Shown here piece after piece: positions 1 through 10,000 of a DNA stretch of 64,000 nucleotides. Location of the stretch: positions 2,108,001 to 2,172,000 of the forward strand of contig NZ_LT629696.1 of assembly GCF_900100265.1 (NCBI RefSeq), in the 5' to 3' direction. The position numbers and the translations under genes were made by a program. The notes beneath the pieces were generated by a model. That model did not search any database. It had not been told where the DNA came from and worked only from the letters and a program-made list of their open reading frames with translations. The DNA comes from Leifsonia sp. 466MF. Its GTDB lineage: Bacteria; Actinomycetota; Actinomycetes; Actinomycetales; Microbacteriaceae. The first letter of the stretch is position 1, and each line of letters starts with the position of its first letter.

Positions 1-198
1 GACGAGCACGGTCGCGCCCTGGTACTCCGGTCGGTTGAGGATGAAGTCCGGGTCCTGGCGCCAGGCGTAGAACAGGGCGTCCTCGAAGCCGGTCTTGGTG
101 ACACGCTTGAGGAACACCGCCGGGATGATCTGGTCGGTGTCGACGTCGGAGCGCCGGAACGGGACGGCCGTTCCGGTGACGGTCTCGAACTTCTCCAT
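1..198 (-). CDS. leuD: 3-isopropylmalate dehydratase small subunit LeuD (N-terminal part, cut by window edge)
   Basis: This is the small subunit of isopropylmalate isomerase, which works with LeuC in the second step of leucine synthesis in the cytoplasm. Only the first 66 codons lie in the window. They begin [14 protein letters not shown] and contain the family motif [10 protein letters not shown] at about residues 18-27, which identifies LeuD. The ATG at 198 overlaps the TGA stop of leuC by one base (TGATG), so the two subunits are translationally coupled, as usual for leuCD. The rest of the gene lies left of the window, so length and C-terminus cannot be judged. Confidence 0.95.
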   Translation of the reverse strand, partial: MEKFETVTGTAVPFRRSDVDTDQIIPAVFLKRVTKTGFEDALFYAWRQDPDFILNRPEYQGATVLV

Positions 199-1682
199 CA
201 GGCGCCCACCTTCTCTCCGATTCGCGTGCTGGTGCCGCCATCGCGCGGCGTGTCGCCGCCTTCGGCCTCGAGGTCCCAGGGGCTCGAGAGCGTTCCGCGG
301 ATCGCCGTGGCCGCCGCGACGAGCGGCGAGACCAGGTGTGTGCGGCCGCCCTTGCCCTGCCGGCCCTCGAAGTTGCGGTTGGAGGTGGACGCGCAGCGCT
401 CCCCCGGAGCCAGCTGGTCCGGGTTCATGCCGAGGCACATGGAGCAGCCGGCGAAACGCCACTCGCCGCCGAACTCCTCGACGATCTTGTCGATCCCCTC
501 GGCCTCGGCCTCGATGCGCACGCGCGCCGAGCCGGGGACGACCATGACGCGCACGCCGTCCGCCTTCTTCCTGCCCTTGATGATGGAGGCGAAGGCGCGG
601 AGGTCCTCGATCCGGCTGTTCGTGCAGGAGCCCATGAACACCGCATCCACCGGGATGGCCTTCATCGGAGTGCCCGGCTGCAGGTCCATGTACTCCAGCG
701 CGCGCTCGGCAGCGGCCCGCGCGTTGGGGTCGACGATCGTGGCCGGGTCCGGGACGGCCTGGCTGAGCGAGACGCCCTGGCCGGGGTTGGTGCCCCAGGT
801 GACGAACGGCTCGATCTCGTCGGCGTCGAGGTACACCTCGGCATCGAAGACCGCGTCGTCGTCGGTCTGGAGCGTCTTCCAGTAGGCGACGGCCTCATCC
901 CAGTCGGCACCCTCCGGAGCGTGCGGACGCCCCTTCAGGTAGGCGAACGTGGTTTCGTCGGGGGCGACCATGCCGGCGCGCGCACCTGCCTCGATGGACA
1001 TGTTGCAGATCGTCATCCGGCCCTCCATGGAGAGCGAGCGGATGGCGCTGCCGCGGTACTCGAGCACGTAGCCCTGGCCGCCGCCGGTGCCGATCTTGGC
1101 GATGACGGCGAGGATGATGTCCTTCGCGGTCACGCCGGGGCGCAGCTCGCCCTCGACGGTGATGGCCATGGTCTTGAACGGCTTCAGCGGGAGGGTCTGG
1201 GTGGCGAGCACGTGCTCGACCTCGCTCGTGCCGATGCCGAACGCCATGGCGCCGAACGCACCGTGGGTGGATGTGTGCGAGTCGCCGCAGACGACGGTGA
1301 TGCCCGGCATGGTGAGGCCGAGCTGCGGGCCGACGACGTGCACGATGCCCTGCTCGACGTCGCCCAGCGAGTGGAGGCGGATGCCGAACTCCTCTGCGTT
1401 GCGGCGCAGCGTCTCGATCTGGGTGCGGCTGGTCAGGTCGGCGATGGGCTTGTCGATGCCGATCGTCGGGGTGTTGTGGTCTTCGGTCGCGATGGTGAGG
1501 TCGGGGCGGCGGACCGGCCGGCCGGCCATGCGCAGGCCGTCGAAGGCCTGCGGGCTGGTGACTTCGTGCACCAGGTGCAGGTCGATGTAGATGAGGTCGG
1601 GCGAGCCCTCCTCGCCTTTGGCGACCAGGTGGTCGTTCCAGACCTTCTCGGCCAGTGTCAGTGGCCCGGTGGGGTTGCTCAT
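198..1682 (-). CDS. leuC: 3-isopropylmalate dehydratase large subunit LeuC
   Basis: LeuC is the aconitase-fold [4Fe-4S] subunit that isomerises 2-isopropylmalate to 3-isopropylmalate in leucine biosynthesis. The 494-residue length is normal for actinobacterial LeuC. The cluster ligands are visible as Cys353 in GSCTNSR and Cys413/Cys416 in AGCSMCLG, and the [20 protein letters not shown] block lies at 131-150. The ATG at 1682 has a GGAG about 12 bases upstream. The gene is followed directly by leuD. In many actinobacteria an IclR-type regulator (LtbR) sits upstream, but here the upstream neighbour is an unrelated FHA gene. A hairpin in the leader (1731-1768) may take part in control. Confidence 0.97.
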   Translation of the reverse strand: MSNPTGPLTLAEKVWNDHLVAKGEEGSPDLIYIDLHLVHEVTSPQAFDGLRMAGRPVRRPDLTIATEDHNTPTIGIDKPIADLTSRTQIETLRRNAEEFGIRLHSLGDVEQGIVHVVGPQLGLTMPGITVVCGDSHTSTHGAFGAMAFGIGTSEVEHVLATQTLPLKPFKTMAITVEGELRPGVTAKDIILAVIAKIGTGGGQGYVLEYRGSAIRSLSMEGRMTICNMSIEAGARAGMVAPDETTFAYLKGRPHAPEGADWDEAVAYWKTLQTDDDAVFDAEVYLDADEIEPFVTWGTNPGQGVSLSQAVPDPATIVDPNARAAAERALEYMDLQPGTPMKAIPVDAVFMGSCTNSRIEDLRAFASIIKGRKKADGVRVMVVPGSARVRIEAEAEGIDKIVEEFGGEWRFAGCSMCLGMNPDQLAPGERCASTSNRNFEGRQGKGGRTHLVSPLVAAATAIRGTLSSPWDLEAEGGDTPRDGGTSTRIGEKVGA

Positions 1683-1730
1683 GCTCTTACGAACTCCTTA
1701 GCGTGTGAACGGATCAGCCGTCGACGGACT

Positions 1731-1768
1731 CCGCGGCGAGAGTGGCCTGAGACTAGGACTCGCCGCGG
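1731..1768 (-). promoter_or_regulatory. Hairpin in the leuC leader
   Basis: Perfect 10-bp arms CCGCGGCGAG and CTCGCCGCGG enclose an 18-nt loop in the region just upstream of leuC. The position suggests an attenuator or mRNA-structure control of the leu operon. No leucine-rich leader peptide was recognised, so the role is inference. Confidence 0.4.
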
Positions 1769-1835
1769 CGGCTAAGGAGGAGAAGACCCGCGTACACGTT
1801 TGACAGGGTATCACCCGATCGCGGGCGGGCCTCTG

Positions 1836-2318
1836 TCAGGCGAGCTCCGCGCGGATGCTGAGGTCGCCGAGAAGCAGCTCCGCCCCGTCGGGCACGGCGG
1901 CGGGTTCTCCTGGCTCGGCGCGGGTTCCGTCGACGACGACGCCGTTGGTCGAATAGAGGTCGGTGACGGTCAGCGTGTCGCCGTCGACGACGAGCAGCGC
2001 GTGCGTCTTGGAGACCGTCGATGTCGGGTCGTCGAGGGCGATCGGCTCGGCGTCGCCGGCGTGCGCGCCTCGGGACGGATTGCGGCCCAGGAGCACGGCC
2101 CGGGTCAGCGGGACGGCGCGGCCGCCGGGCAGGAGGAGCCGCCAGACGGGACGCGCGGGCGCCGCGGGCCCGTTCGGTCCGGTGGGCGGCGTGAAGGCCG
2201 GAAGGGCCCGGCCGGGAGCGACTGCCTCGATCCGTTCGGCGGCGGGCGCGGGCGTCGGCTCGGATGGACGTGACGGGATGAGGCCCGGTGGCGGAACGAT
2301 GAACCCGCGGTCGTCCAT
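1836..2318 (-). CDS. Short FHA-domain protein
   Basis: The 160-residue protein has a proline-rich N-terminal 55 residues (opening MDDRGFIVPPPGLIP) and one forkhead-associated domain at about 58-160. The phosphothreonine-binding signature is complete: GR at 78-79, SKTH at 103-106 and STNG at 123-126. FHA domains bind phosphothreonine peptides, so it is a likely substrate or adaptor of the PknB-like kinase encoded at 13245-14960. The ATG at 2318 is chosen because a TATAGT box ends 7 nt upstream, which fits a leaderless transcript; the reading frame stays open upstream but without family features. It closes the minus-strand signalling and surface-protein locus, 58 bp after the transglutaminase-like gene. 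Confidence 0.88.
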   Translation of the reverse strand: MDDRGFIVPPPGLIPSRPSEPTPAPAAERIEAVAPGRALPAFTPPTGPNGPAAPARPVWRLLLPGGRAVPLTRAVLLGRNPSRGAHAGDAEPIALDDPTSTVSKTHALLVVDGDTLTVTDLYSTNGVVVDGTRAEPGEPAAVPDGAELLLGDLSIRAELA

Positions 2319-2325
2319 GCCGCCC

Positions 2326-2331
2326 ACTATA
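2326..2331 (-). promoter_or_regulatory. -10 box TATAGT of the short FHA gene
   Basis: TATAGT on the minus strand ends 7 nt before the ATG at 2318, the leaderless arrangement seen repeatedly in this window. It lies inside the intergenic gap, so the FHA gene can be transcribed apart from the genes before it. Confidence 0.6.
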
Positions 2332-2376
2332 CGGAAACGGGGCGGCTGGTCGAGGGGTCTGCGGCGCGCGCCCGCC

Positions 2377-4740
2377 TCACACGCGGCGGGCGCGCCGGTA
2401 GCGGAACGCCGCGAGCCGCGAGCGGAGCGGGCCGGCCGCCTTCGTGGCACGGGTCAGGGCGTCGTCGGCTGTGGTCCACGCGTGCTGGACGCGCTCTTCC
2501 GTGACGACGCTGCCGTCGAACACCGCGGCGTCGACGTGCCGGGCGAGGTCGCGCAGGCCGCCGTCGGGAACGGGGAGCTCTTGGGCGGCGGACTGCTCCT
2601 CCAGTGCCGCGGCCGCCTGGAGCCGCGTCGCGCGGTCCGGGACGGCGAGCCCGAGCTCGGCGTATCCGTCGGTCAGCTCGTCCCAGGCGCCGGCCGCGCG
2701 CCGGTCGGGAGGTCCGGCGCTCTCGCGCTTCCGCCGTCGCCGGCGTTTGAGGCCGGCGATGATCAGCAGGGGGATGAAGTACGCAAGCAGCGGGATGCCG
2801 ATGACGCCGAGCACCACCCACGCCCAGACCGGCAGCCGGAACGCCGACGCCTTGTCCTTCGGGTCGTTGTCCTTCGTCTTGACGGGCGTCAGGAGGTCTT
2901 CGGCGCGCGGGTCGGCGGGCGGCGGCTGCCGGACCTGGGGCTGCGGCTCGAGCTTCGGCTTCGTGGTCTGGTTCTTCGGCGCATCCGTCTTGGTCGGCGT
3001 CGGGAAGAACGGGACCCATCCGACGCCCTCGAAGGCGACCTCGTCCCAGGCGGTCACATCGTCGCCGGTGACCGTGGTGGTGCTGCCGGAGACCTTCGGT
3101 GCGAAGCCCATCACGACGCGGGTCGGATAGCCCAGCCGACGGGCCATGAGCGCGAAGGCGCTGGCGTATTGCTCCTGGTCGCCGACCATCGGCGATTTGG
3201 ACAGCAGGTCGGTCATGCGGTCGGCGCCCTGTCCGGCGCGCGACGGCACCGGGTCGGACGCGCGCCCGTGGCTGAGGTAGCCGAGCGACTTGAGCGACCG
3301 CTCGATGTTGCGCAGCTTCTGGATGGCCGTGTCGGCCGATCCCGCGTACTCCTCGGCCTTGGCGGACACGACGTCGGGCACGTTGGTCACCGACGGAAGC
3401 GTGAGTTTCGCCGGCGGGACCTTCGCGAGGGCGCGGTCGTTCGGGATCTTCTGGGCCGTCGCCCGGACCGTGTAGTCGAGGCCGTTGCGCACGCCGCTCG
3501 TGACGGCCGCTGTTCCCGTCGCGGTGTTGACGCGCACCGTGGACGTCGGATCCTGCCCGGTGTGCGCGTCGAACGTGAGCGTGTTCGTGTAGCCGAGGGT
3601 CGGCAGCCACACGTCCGAGTAGCCGAGCACGTCGATGGCAGCCGTCGACGAGGCGCCGGGCGTGAACAGCGGTGGCCGCGGGATGGTGCTGCCGAGCAGT
3701 TCGAACGCTCCGGACGCGTCGCTGTCGCTCCCCGGCGACGCGACGGACCAGACGATGCCGTCGTAGCTGTCCATGGTGGCGAGCCGGATCACCTGGCCCT
3801 GTTTGAGCCCGGTCACCGTGAAGAGCTTCGTCTTCTGCAGCTCTTTCGTGTACTTCCGGAAGCCGGCGAGCGGGCTCGGGTAGTCGAGCGGGTCGAACGG
3901 CGGCGTGATCTCGTCGCGCACGACGAACCGCGACGCGGCGGGTGGTGCGAGAACCGACCCGGCCAGCGCACCGACGAGCACCGCACCGAGCACCACCGCG
4001 GCGCCGCCGAGCAGGCGGCTGCGTCGGACTCCCGAGTCGGTCTCCACCCGGTCGCGGGCGAAGCGCGCCCGGCGCCAGGCCAGCCAGACGAGGGCGACCC
4101 CGGCGAACAGGACGCCGCGCACTCCGGCGAAGAACGCATCCCGCGTACCGAGCAGGATGGCCGCGAGCAGGAGGAGGGCCGGCCCGGCGAGCAGCACGGC
4201 CGCCCGCCCCGCCGACGGACGCCGCACGCGCGGCAGCCAGCGCACGGCCAGGGTCACGGAGACCAGGGAGACCAGCCACCCGGCGACGTAGGGAACCACC
4301 GCGACGTAGGGAGGCGCTTCGAGCGGCGCCTGGAGGGTCACCGCGTCGGACCAGCCGAACACGGCGCCGATGACCAGCCCGGACAAGCTGTCGAGAGACG
4401 GCAGCACCCCGTACAGCGCCTCGCCGGGAAGCGCGAGCGGTGTGCCGAACAGGAAGTAGGCGGCCAGCGCGATGACGGTCGTCAGCGGCCACGACAGTCG
4501 CAGCAGGCGGCCGAGCAGCGCGACTCCCCCGCCGACCACGATGCCGCCGATCGCGGCCTGGGCGAAGGCGTAGTGCCCGAACGCCGGCTCGAATCCGGCG
4601 ACAGCGAGCAGGCTGAGGCCGGTGAGGACGGCGACGTCTATCCATGTCGTCCGGGGCAGCGAGTCGAACAGCGGGGTCGTCGCGGGTGCCGGTCGCGCGT
4701 CCCGCCGACGGCCCGAGCCGGTGCCCGTCGCCGCGCTCAT
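2377..4740 (-). CDS. TgpA-like transglutaminase-fold membrane protein lacking the catalytic triad
   Basis: The 787-residue protein resembles TgpA/DUF3488 transglutaminases. It has a multi-pass membrane region at about 30-265, an extracytoplasmic region, a transglutaminase-core block at about 505-585, and a final membrane helix near 636-660 followed by a cytoplasmic tail. The core is recognisable from GDQEQYASAFALMARRLGYP and from GVGWVPFFPTP. The usual Cys of the G-x-C-E-Q motif is Gln522, the usual His of HAW is Thr563, and the usual Asp of the DPTP motif is Phe579, so catalysis is not expected. The ATG at 4740 overlaps the upstream DUF58 stop (ATGA). The neighbours MoxR and DUF58 are standard partners of this family. 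Confidence 0.88.
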   Translation of the reverse strand: MSAATGTGSGRRRDARPAPATTPLFDSLPRTTWIDVAVLTGLSLLAVAGFEPAFGHYAFAQAAIGGIVVGGGVALLGRLLRLSWPLTTVIALAAYFLFGTPLALPGEALYGVLPSLDSLSGLVIGAVFGWSDAVTLQAPLEAPPYVAVVPYVAGWLVSLVSVTLAVRWLPRVRRPSAGRAAVLLAGPALLLLAAILLGTRDAFFAGVRGVLFAGVALVWLAWRRARFARDRVETDSGVRRSRLLGGAAVVLGAVLVGALAGSVLAPPAASRFVVRDEITPPFDPLDYPSPLAGFRKYTKELQKTKLFTVTGLKQGQVIRLATMDSYDGIVWSVASPGSDSDASGAFELLGSTIPRPPLFTPGASSTAAIDVLGYSDVWLPTLGYTNTLTFDAHTGQDPTSTVRVNTATGTAAVTSGVRNGLDYTVRATAQKIPNDRALAKVPPAKLTLPSVTNVPDVVSAKAEEYAGSADTAIQKLRNIERSLKSLGYLSHGRASDPVPSRAGQGADRMTDLLSKSPMVGDQEQYASAFALMARRLGYPTRVVMGFAPKVSGSTTTVTGDDVTAWDEVAFEGVGWVPFFPTPTKTDAPKNQTTKPKLEPQPQVRQPPPADPRAEDLLTPVKTKDNDPKDKASAFRLPVWAWVVLGVIGIPLLAYFIPLLIIAGLKRRRRRKRESAGPPDRRAAGAWDELTDGYAELGLAVPDRATRLQAAAALEEQSAAQELPVPDGGLRDLARHVDAAVFDGSVVTEERVQHAWTTADDALTRATKAAGPLRSRLAAFRYRRARRV

Positions 4741-6053
4741 CGGCCCGCTCGCTTCAGCAGGGACGGCAACTCGGGCAGAGCGGAGACGGTGATCAGCATC
4801 GAGCGCCCGAGCCGGGTGAGGCGCGGCTCGGCGGACTCGTCGACGCGGATCACGATGGTCTCCGTGTCGGCCGACCACAGGGCGGACGCGCCGCGCAGCT
4901 CGGCCGCGTCGACCTGTGAGCCGACCACGGTGACCGCGAGGCTCGGAGCGGGCAGCCTCAGGGTCGCCTGGCGCAGGAACTCGCGCAGGGTCGGGTGTAC
5001 CCCATCCACCGATTGGATGCGGCAGGAGTCGTCCAGCAGAGCCGTCGGCGTCTCGACGCGCATCGGCCCGCGCTGCCACAGCGCGCGGATCTCCGTCTCC
5101 TCGCGGATCACCTGGCAGCCGACCGAGGCGAGGACGGAGACGCCCAGTTCGAACTCATCGTCCGAGGCGAAGTGCGAGCGTTCAGCATCGAACGCCAGAA
5201 GCAGCTGCGAGCGGCGGGTCTCCTGGTACTGCCGGACCATCAACTGCCCCGTGCGGGCGGAGGTACGCCAGTGCACGTTGCGGATGTCGTCGCCCGGTTC
5301 GTACGTCCGCAGCGCGTGGAACGCGAGGTCGCTGTCGGTGATGACCTTGGTGGTCTGCCCCTCGAGGTCGCGAACGAGGCCGCGGGCGGTCGCGGCGAGC
5401 CGCACCGTCTTCGGATGGACGAACAGCTCGATCTGCTCGGTCCACTGGTTCGTTCGTCGCAGCAGACCCAGTTGGTCGCCACGCACGGACAGCGCTGGAC
5501 CGGCCAGGATGAGCGCGCGCCGCTCGGTGGGGACGGCGAAGAGCTCCTCCGTCTCGGCCCCGGGGGCGAGTCGCGGGATCGTGAAGTCGGCCTGTCCCTC
5601 CCCGACGGGCAGCTCCATCCGTGTCGGCAGCACCGGCCGGGATCCGCTGTTGGCGACGGTCAGCCGCCCGAGGGCGCGCCCGCCGGCGACGACACGCCGC
5701 GGGTTCAACTCGATTCCGACGCGGTACGTCGAGCGGCCGAAGACGAAGGCGGCCGCGATCACGAAGGCGGCGAGCAGCGTTGCGGCGATGTAGACGAACT
5801 CAACCCACCCGAGCCAGACGGCCAGGACGATCGACACCGCGGCGCTGGCGAGCACGATCCAGCCGAGGGTGCTGACCACGCCGACCACCGGCGCGATCCG
5901 ACGACCGACGGCGCGCCCGAACGGTTCGACCCGCGAGGTCACCGCTCCGGCCGCGCGCGCGACCGCTCCCCCGACGAGCTCCGCCGCGATGCGCGCCTGG
6001 TCGGCGCCGGGCGCGCGACGACGCCGTCCGCGAGCGGGGCTGTCGGTGGTCAT
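4737..6053 (-). CDS. DUF58-family membrane-anchored protein
   Basis: The 438-residue protein carries two adjacent membrane helices at about 57-105 after a basic N-terminus, then a cytoplasmic or surface domain ending in the DUF58 signature YEPGDDIRNVHWRTSARTG at 251-269. DUF58 proteins have a vWA-like fold and are commonly encoded beside MoxR AAA+ ATPases, which are thought to remodel them. The start at 6053 (MTTDSPARG) is the first ATG after the moxR stop, with a GGATCCTGCAGCC leader. Its stop overlaps the start of the transglutaminase-like gene by 4 bp, which indicates co-translation. Function beyond family membership is unknown. Confidence 0.88.
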   Translation of the reverse strand: MTTDSPARGRRRRAPGADQARIAAELVGGAVARAAGAVTSRVEPFGRAVGRRIAPVVGVVSTLGWIVLASAAVSIVLAVWLGWVEFVYIAATLLAAFVIAAAFVFGRSTYRVGIELNPRRVVAGGRALGRLTVANSGSRPVLPTRMELPVGEGQADFTIPRLAPGAETEELFAVPTERRALILAGPALSVRGDQLGLLRRTNQWTEQIELFVHPKTVRLAATARGLVRDLEGQTTKVITDSDLAFHALRTYEPGDDIRNVHWRTSARTGQLMVRQYQETRRSQLLLAFDAERSHFASDDEFELGVSVLASVGCQVIREETEIRALWQRGPMRVETPTALLDDSCRIQSVDGVHPTLREFLRQATLRLPAPSLAVTVVGSQVDAAELRGASALWSADTETIVIRVDESAEPRLTRLGRSMLITVSALPELPSLLKRAGR

Positions 6054-6100
6054 GGCTGCAGGATCCTGTCGGGTCGGCGTCAGAAGGGAGCGGCGGCGGC

Positions 6101-7069
6101 TCAGGCCGCGCGGTAGGCGGGCGGGGTGGCCGAGGCGACGGCCCGCTCGACGATGTCGGCGGCGCTCACCCCGGCGAACTCGGACTCGGGGTCGACGATG
6201 ACGCGGTGCGCGAGCACCGGCTGGGCGAGATCGCGGATGTCGTCGGGCGTCACGAAGGTGCGGCCGGCCGAGATCGCCCACGTCTTCGCCGCACGCGCCA
6301 GCGCCAGGGCGCCGCGGATACTCACGCCGAGCGCAGCATCCTTATCGTCGCGGGTCGCGGTGACGATCTCGCTGAGGTAACCCATGACGCTGGCGTCGGT
6401 GTGCACTTCGGACGCCAGCTGGGCGAGCGTGGTGACGGAATCGGACGCGATGATCGGCCGCACGGCAGACGCGCGCGACCGGTTGGAGGAGTCGAGCAGC
6501 AGGTCGACGGTCGTCGCGTGGTCCGGGTAGCCGAGCGAGGTCTTGATCAGGAAGCGGTCGAGCTGCGCCTCGGGCAGCGAGTACGTTCCGGCCTGCTCTA
6601 CGGGGTTCTGCGTGGCGATCACGATGAACGGCGCGCCGACCGGGTGGCCGACGCCGTCTACCGTCACGACGCCCTCCTCCATCACCTCGAGCAGTGCGGA
6701 CTGCGTCTTGGGGCTCGCCCGGTTGATCTCGTCCGCGAGCACCACCGACGCGAAGATCGGGCCGGGATGGAACTCGAACCGGCCGCTGGACTGGTCGTAG
6801 ATCGTGACGCCCGTGACGTCGGACGGCAGCAGGTCCGGCGTGAACTGGATGCGCGACTGCGTGCCCTCGACCGTGTTGGCGAGCGCCTTGGCGAGCACCG
6901 TCTTGCCGGTGCCCGGCACGTCTTCGAGGAGCACGTGGCCGCCGGAGAGCATGGCGGTGATCACCAGGCGGATGCTGTGCTCCTTGCCGAGGATCGCCTT
7001 GTCGACGTTCGCCACCAATTGCGCGAACGCCCCGGCGAACCAGTCCGCCTGCTCCTGTGTCACTGCCAC
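6101..7069 (-). CDS. MoxR-family AAA+ ATPase
   Basis: This 322-residue cytoplasmic ATPase has Walker A GTGKT at 53-57, Walker B VLADEI at 110-115 and a sensor-1 ATQNP at 152-156. These are the standard MoxR signatures. MoxR ATPases act as chaperones or activators for vWA/DUF58 partners, and here the DUF58 gene follows immediately. The GTG at 7069 is preceded by AAGGAG at suitable distance; an ATG at 7077 is in another frame and soon stops. The gene begins 12 bp after the stop of the giant Ig-like protein, so the two are probably one transcript. It likely energises assembly or quality control of the neighbouring envelope proteins (inference). Confidence 0.95.
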   Translation of the reverse strand: MAVTQEQADWFAGAFAQLVANVDKAILGKEHSIRLVITAMLSGGHVLLEDVPGTGKTVLAKALANTVEGTQSRIQFTPDLLPSDVTGVTIYDQSSGRFEFHPGPIFASVVLADEINRASPKTQSALLEVMEEGVVTVDGVGHPVGAPFIVIATQNPVEQAGTYSLPEAQLDRFLIKTSLGYPDHATTVDLLLDSSNRSRASAVRPIIASDSVTTLAQLASEVHTDASVMGYLSEIVTATRDDKDAALGVSIRGALALARAAKTWAISAGRTFVTPDDIRDLAQPVLAHRVIVDPESEFAGVSAADIVERAVASATPPAYRAA

Positions 7070-7081
7070 TGCTGCATCTCC

Positions 7082-10000
7082 TTACTTGGACCAGTCCTGA
7101 ACACTGCTCTGCACGCCGTTCACGACCACATATGCGCCCGGGTAGCCGCACCACGGGTCGAGGTCGCTCCCCGGGTTGCCCCGGTAGTGGCCGTACCCGT
7201 TGCCATCGGTCGAGATGGACTTGTTGGACAACGTCCCTCCATTGCAGTGCACCTGCATGGAGAACGATCGATTCGCCGGGAAATTGTGGAGAGTCACGTC
7301 GTACGTGTAGCTGTGGACGAAACCGGGCTTCAGGTCGCCCTTGCTCAGATCGATCGACGGCGAGGGCGGCGGCGGATCCTTGACCTCGACGCTGTTGGAG
7401 GTCGCGTGAGGTCCATCCTTGCCGCCCGCGTTCGACGCGTAGATCTCGAAGGAGTACGTTCCCGCGCCCTTGTTGTTCGCCTTCGCGCTCGTGCCCGTCG
7501 TGGTCTGCCACGAGCCGCCATTGAGTCGATAGTGGTAGGTCGCCTGGCCACCACCCGTGCCATTCGGGTCCGAGAGCGCGTTCCAGCTCATGGTCAGGTC
7601 GCTCGGGGCGTTCCCGCTGCTCTGCAGGGAGACGCCGCTCACCTTGGTCGGCGTGCCGTACGGGGTGACCGGCGTGCTCCCGGCGGACCGTTCGCTCCAT
7701 CCGTCCGCGTTCTGCGCCCGCACGGTGAACGAGTACGACTTGCCGTTCGTCAGCCCGCCGATCGTCACATCCCCGACAGACGCCGTGTTCACCGTGTGCC
7801 CATTGCCGTCCGTCACCTCGTACTGCGTGATCGGCTTCCCGTTGTCCGCCGGCGCCTTGATCGAGACGGTCACCTTCCCATCGCTCGCGCGCGGGTTGGA
7901 TGGCGCGCTCGGCTTCGACGGGACGTCGTGGATGGTCACACGCAGCTGCCCGATGGCCGACGCGGTGCGCTTCGGGTCCTTCGTCGCATCCTCGACGTGG
8001 TACACCACGTTCACTGCACCGATCGCGGCCCCCGAGGACGCGCTGACGCTGATCGACGACCCCGTGTGCGTGACCGTCACCCCGGCCGGCGCGCTCTGCG
8101 CGGTCGCGTCGGTGATGGTCAGCGGCTGCCCGGGGAACGGGTTCACCCACTGGGCGTCGCTCGACGCGCCGTCGACCGTCGCGGTCTGTCCGCGCTTGAC
8201 CTCAGCCGTCTGCGGCGGGTTCTTCTGCGTGGCGACCGGCCTGCTCGAGCTGACCACCTGCACGTTGACGGTGCCCGAGATCGTGTGCGTCCCCGAGCTG
8301 ATCGTCACCGCGATCGTCGCCGTCTCCCCCGCCTGCACGCCCAGTGGCGCGGAGAGGGTCAGCGTCGACCCGCTCAGGCCCGACTGGATCTTCGGGTTGG
8401 ACGACGTGCCGCCCGAGTACGTCAGCTTGTTGAGGATCTCGGGATTGGGGTGGAAGCTCGACGCCCGCAGGTCGACCGAGAGCGGTGCCTCCCCCGGCTC
8501 GATCTTCTCGCTGGGGGACGTGAACGTCGGCGCGACGTCGGACTGGTCCGGCTCGCCGACCGTGATCGGAAGGACCAGCGTGGTCACGCGGTCCGAGCTC
8601 TGTCCGGCCTCTCGACCGTCGCTGACCTTGAAGGTGATGGCCGCGGGTCCCCGGTATCCCTTCGCGGCGGTGAACGTGAGGGTCTGCTCGTCGCCGTACG
8701 ACGATCCACCCGAACTGTTGGTGGCGCTGACGCCCGAAGCTCCCGTGAGCTTGTAGTCGCGCCCGGAGGGGACGGTGAGGATGTCGGACAGCTTCCAGCT
8801 CTTCGACCCGTCGGCCTGCACGATCTGCTGCGGCAGGCCGTCCTTGAGCCGCGGCGGTGCCGTGGCGTCGCCCTTCGGCGGAACCACGATGAACGCGGTC
8901 CCCTTCAGCCCGGTGACGGTGTCGGTCAGCGTGTAGGCGATCGCGATCCGCTGCTCGCCGGGCTTCACCGTGATGGAGCCGTCCTGGCCCACCTCGGCGG
9001 CGGAGGCGTTCGGCCCGGTGACCTCGACCTTCAGGTCGTCGACCAGTCCTGACGGGTTGGTCGCGCCCTCGAGCGCGTTCACCTTGACGCTCTGCTTGTT
9101 CGCCACCTCGTCCGGCTCCAGGACGTGGTCCACGGCGGTCGGCGGCACATCCTTCGCGTTCGGGGTCACCGTCACCTGGATGAACGCGCTGGCGACGCCG
9201 CCCTGCCCGTTGGTGATCTGGTAACGGACGACGAACGAGCCCTCCTCCTTGGGCGCCGTGACGAGCACGATCTTGCCGTGCACGGATGCCTTGAGACCCT
9301 CGTCCACCTGCAGCAGCTTCTTCTGCAGGGCGATCGCGTACCCGTTCGGGTCGGAGTCGTTGTCGAGCACGGGAACGGCGATCGTCCGGCCGGGCTTCAC
9401 CTGCACCGGATCGTTGACCGCGATCGGCGGCCGCACCTGGTCCGGGCGTGGGATGACGGCGATCGACACCGTGCCGGTGGCCGTCTTCCCGTAGGTGTCC
9501 TTCACCTGGTACGTGAAGGTGTCGGTGCCCGCGGAGTCCGGATACGCCTGGTACGTGAACGAGCGGCTGGTGGAGTCCGAGATCCGCCCGAGGGTCGGCT
9601 GCGTCGCGAGCCCCGAGAGCGAGACGGAGTCGCCGTCCGGGTCGATGCCGTCGAGCGGCACCTCCACCGGCACCGACGAGCCCGCGAAGGCGCGGACGGT
9701 GAGCGGCTGCGGCTGCGGCGCACGGTCGGAGCCCTTGTCGGGGGCGCCGACGACGAAGGTGACGGTCGCCTGCGCCTTCTGGCCGTACTTGTCGGTGATC
9801 CCGTAGACCACGTTGTACTGGCCGGGCGTCGTCGGCGCCTGGTAGCGGACGGTCTCGCCGCTGACGAACGCGGTCGCGCCCTGACCGGCGCCGCTCGCAT
9901 CCCGCAGCTGCGTGTCGAGGGTGAACGGGGCGTTGTCCGGCGAGTAGTCGTTGTCCATGACGGGAACAGTCGCGACGTCGCCGGCGCGGACCGGCACCTG

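Noticed and set aside
1798..1806. TTGACA-like box near 1801 as a plus-strand promoter
   Set aside because: No matching -10 box follows at usual spacing and transcription would run antisense into the FHA gene.
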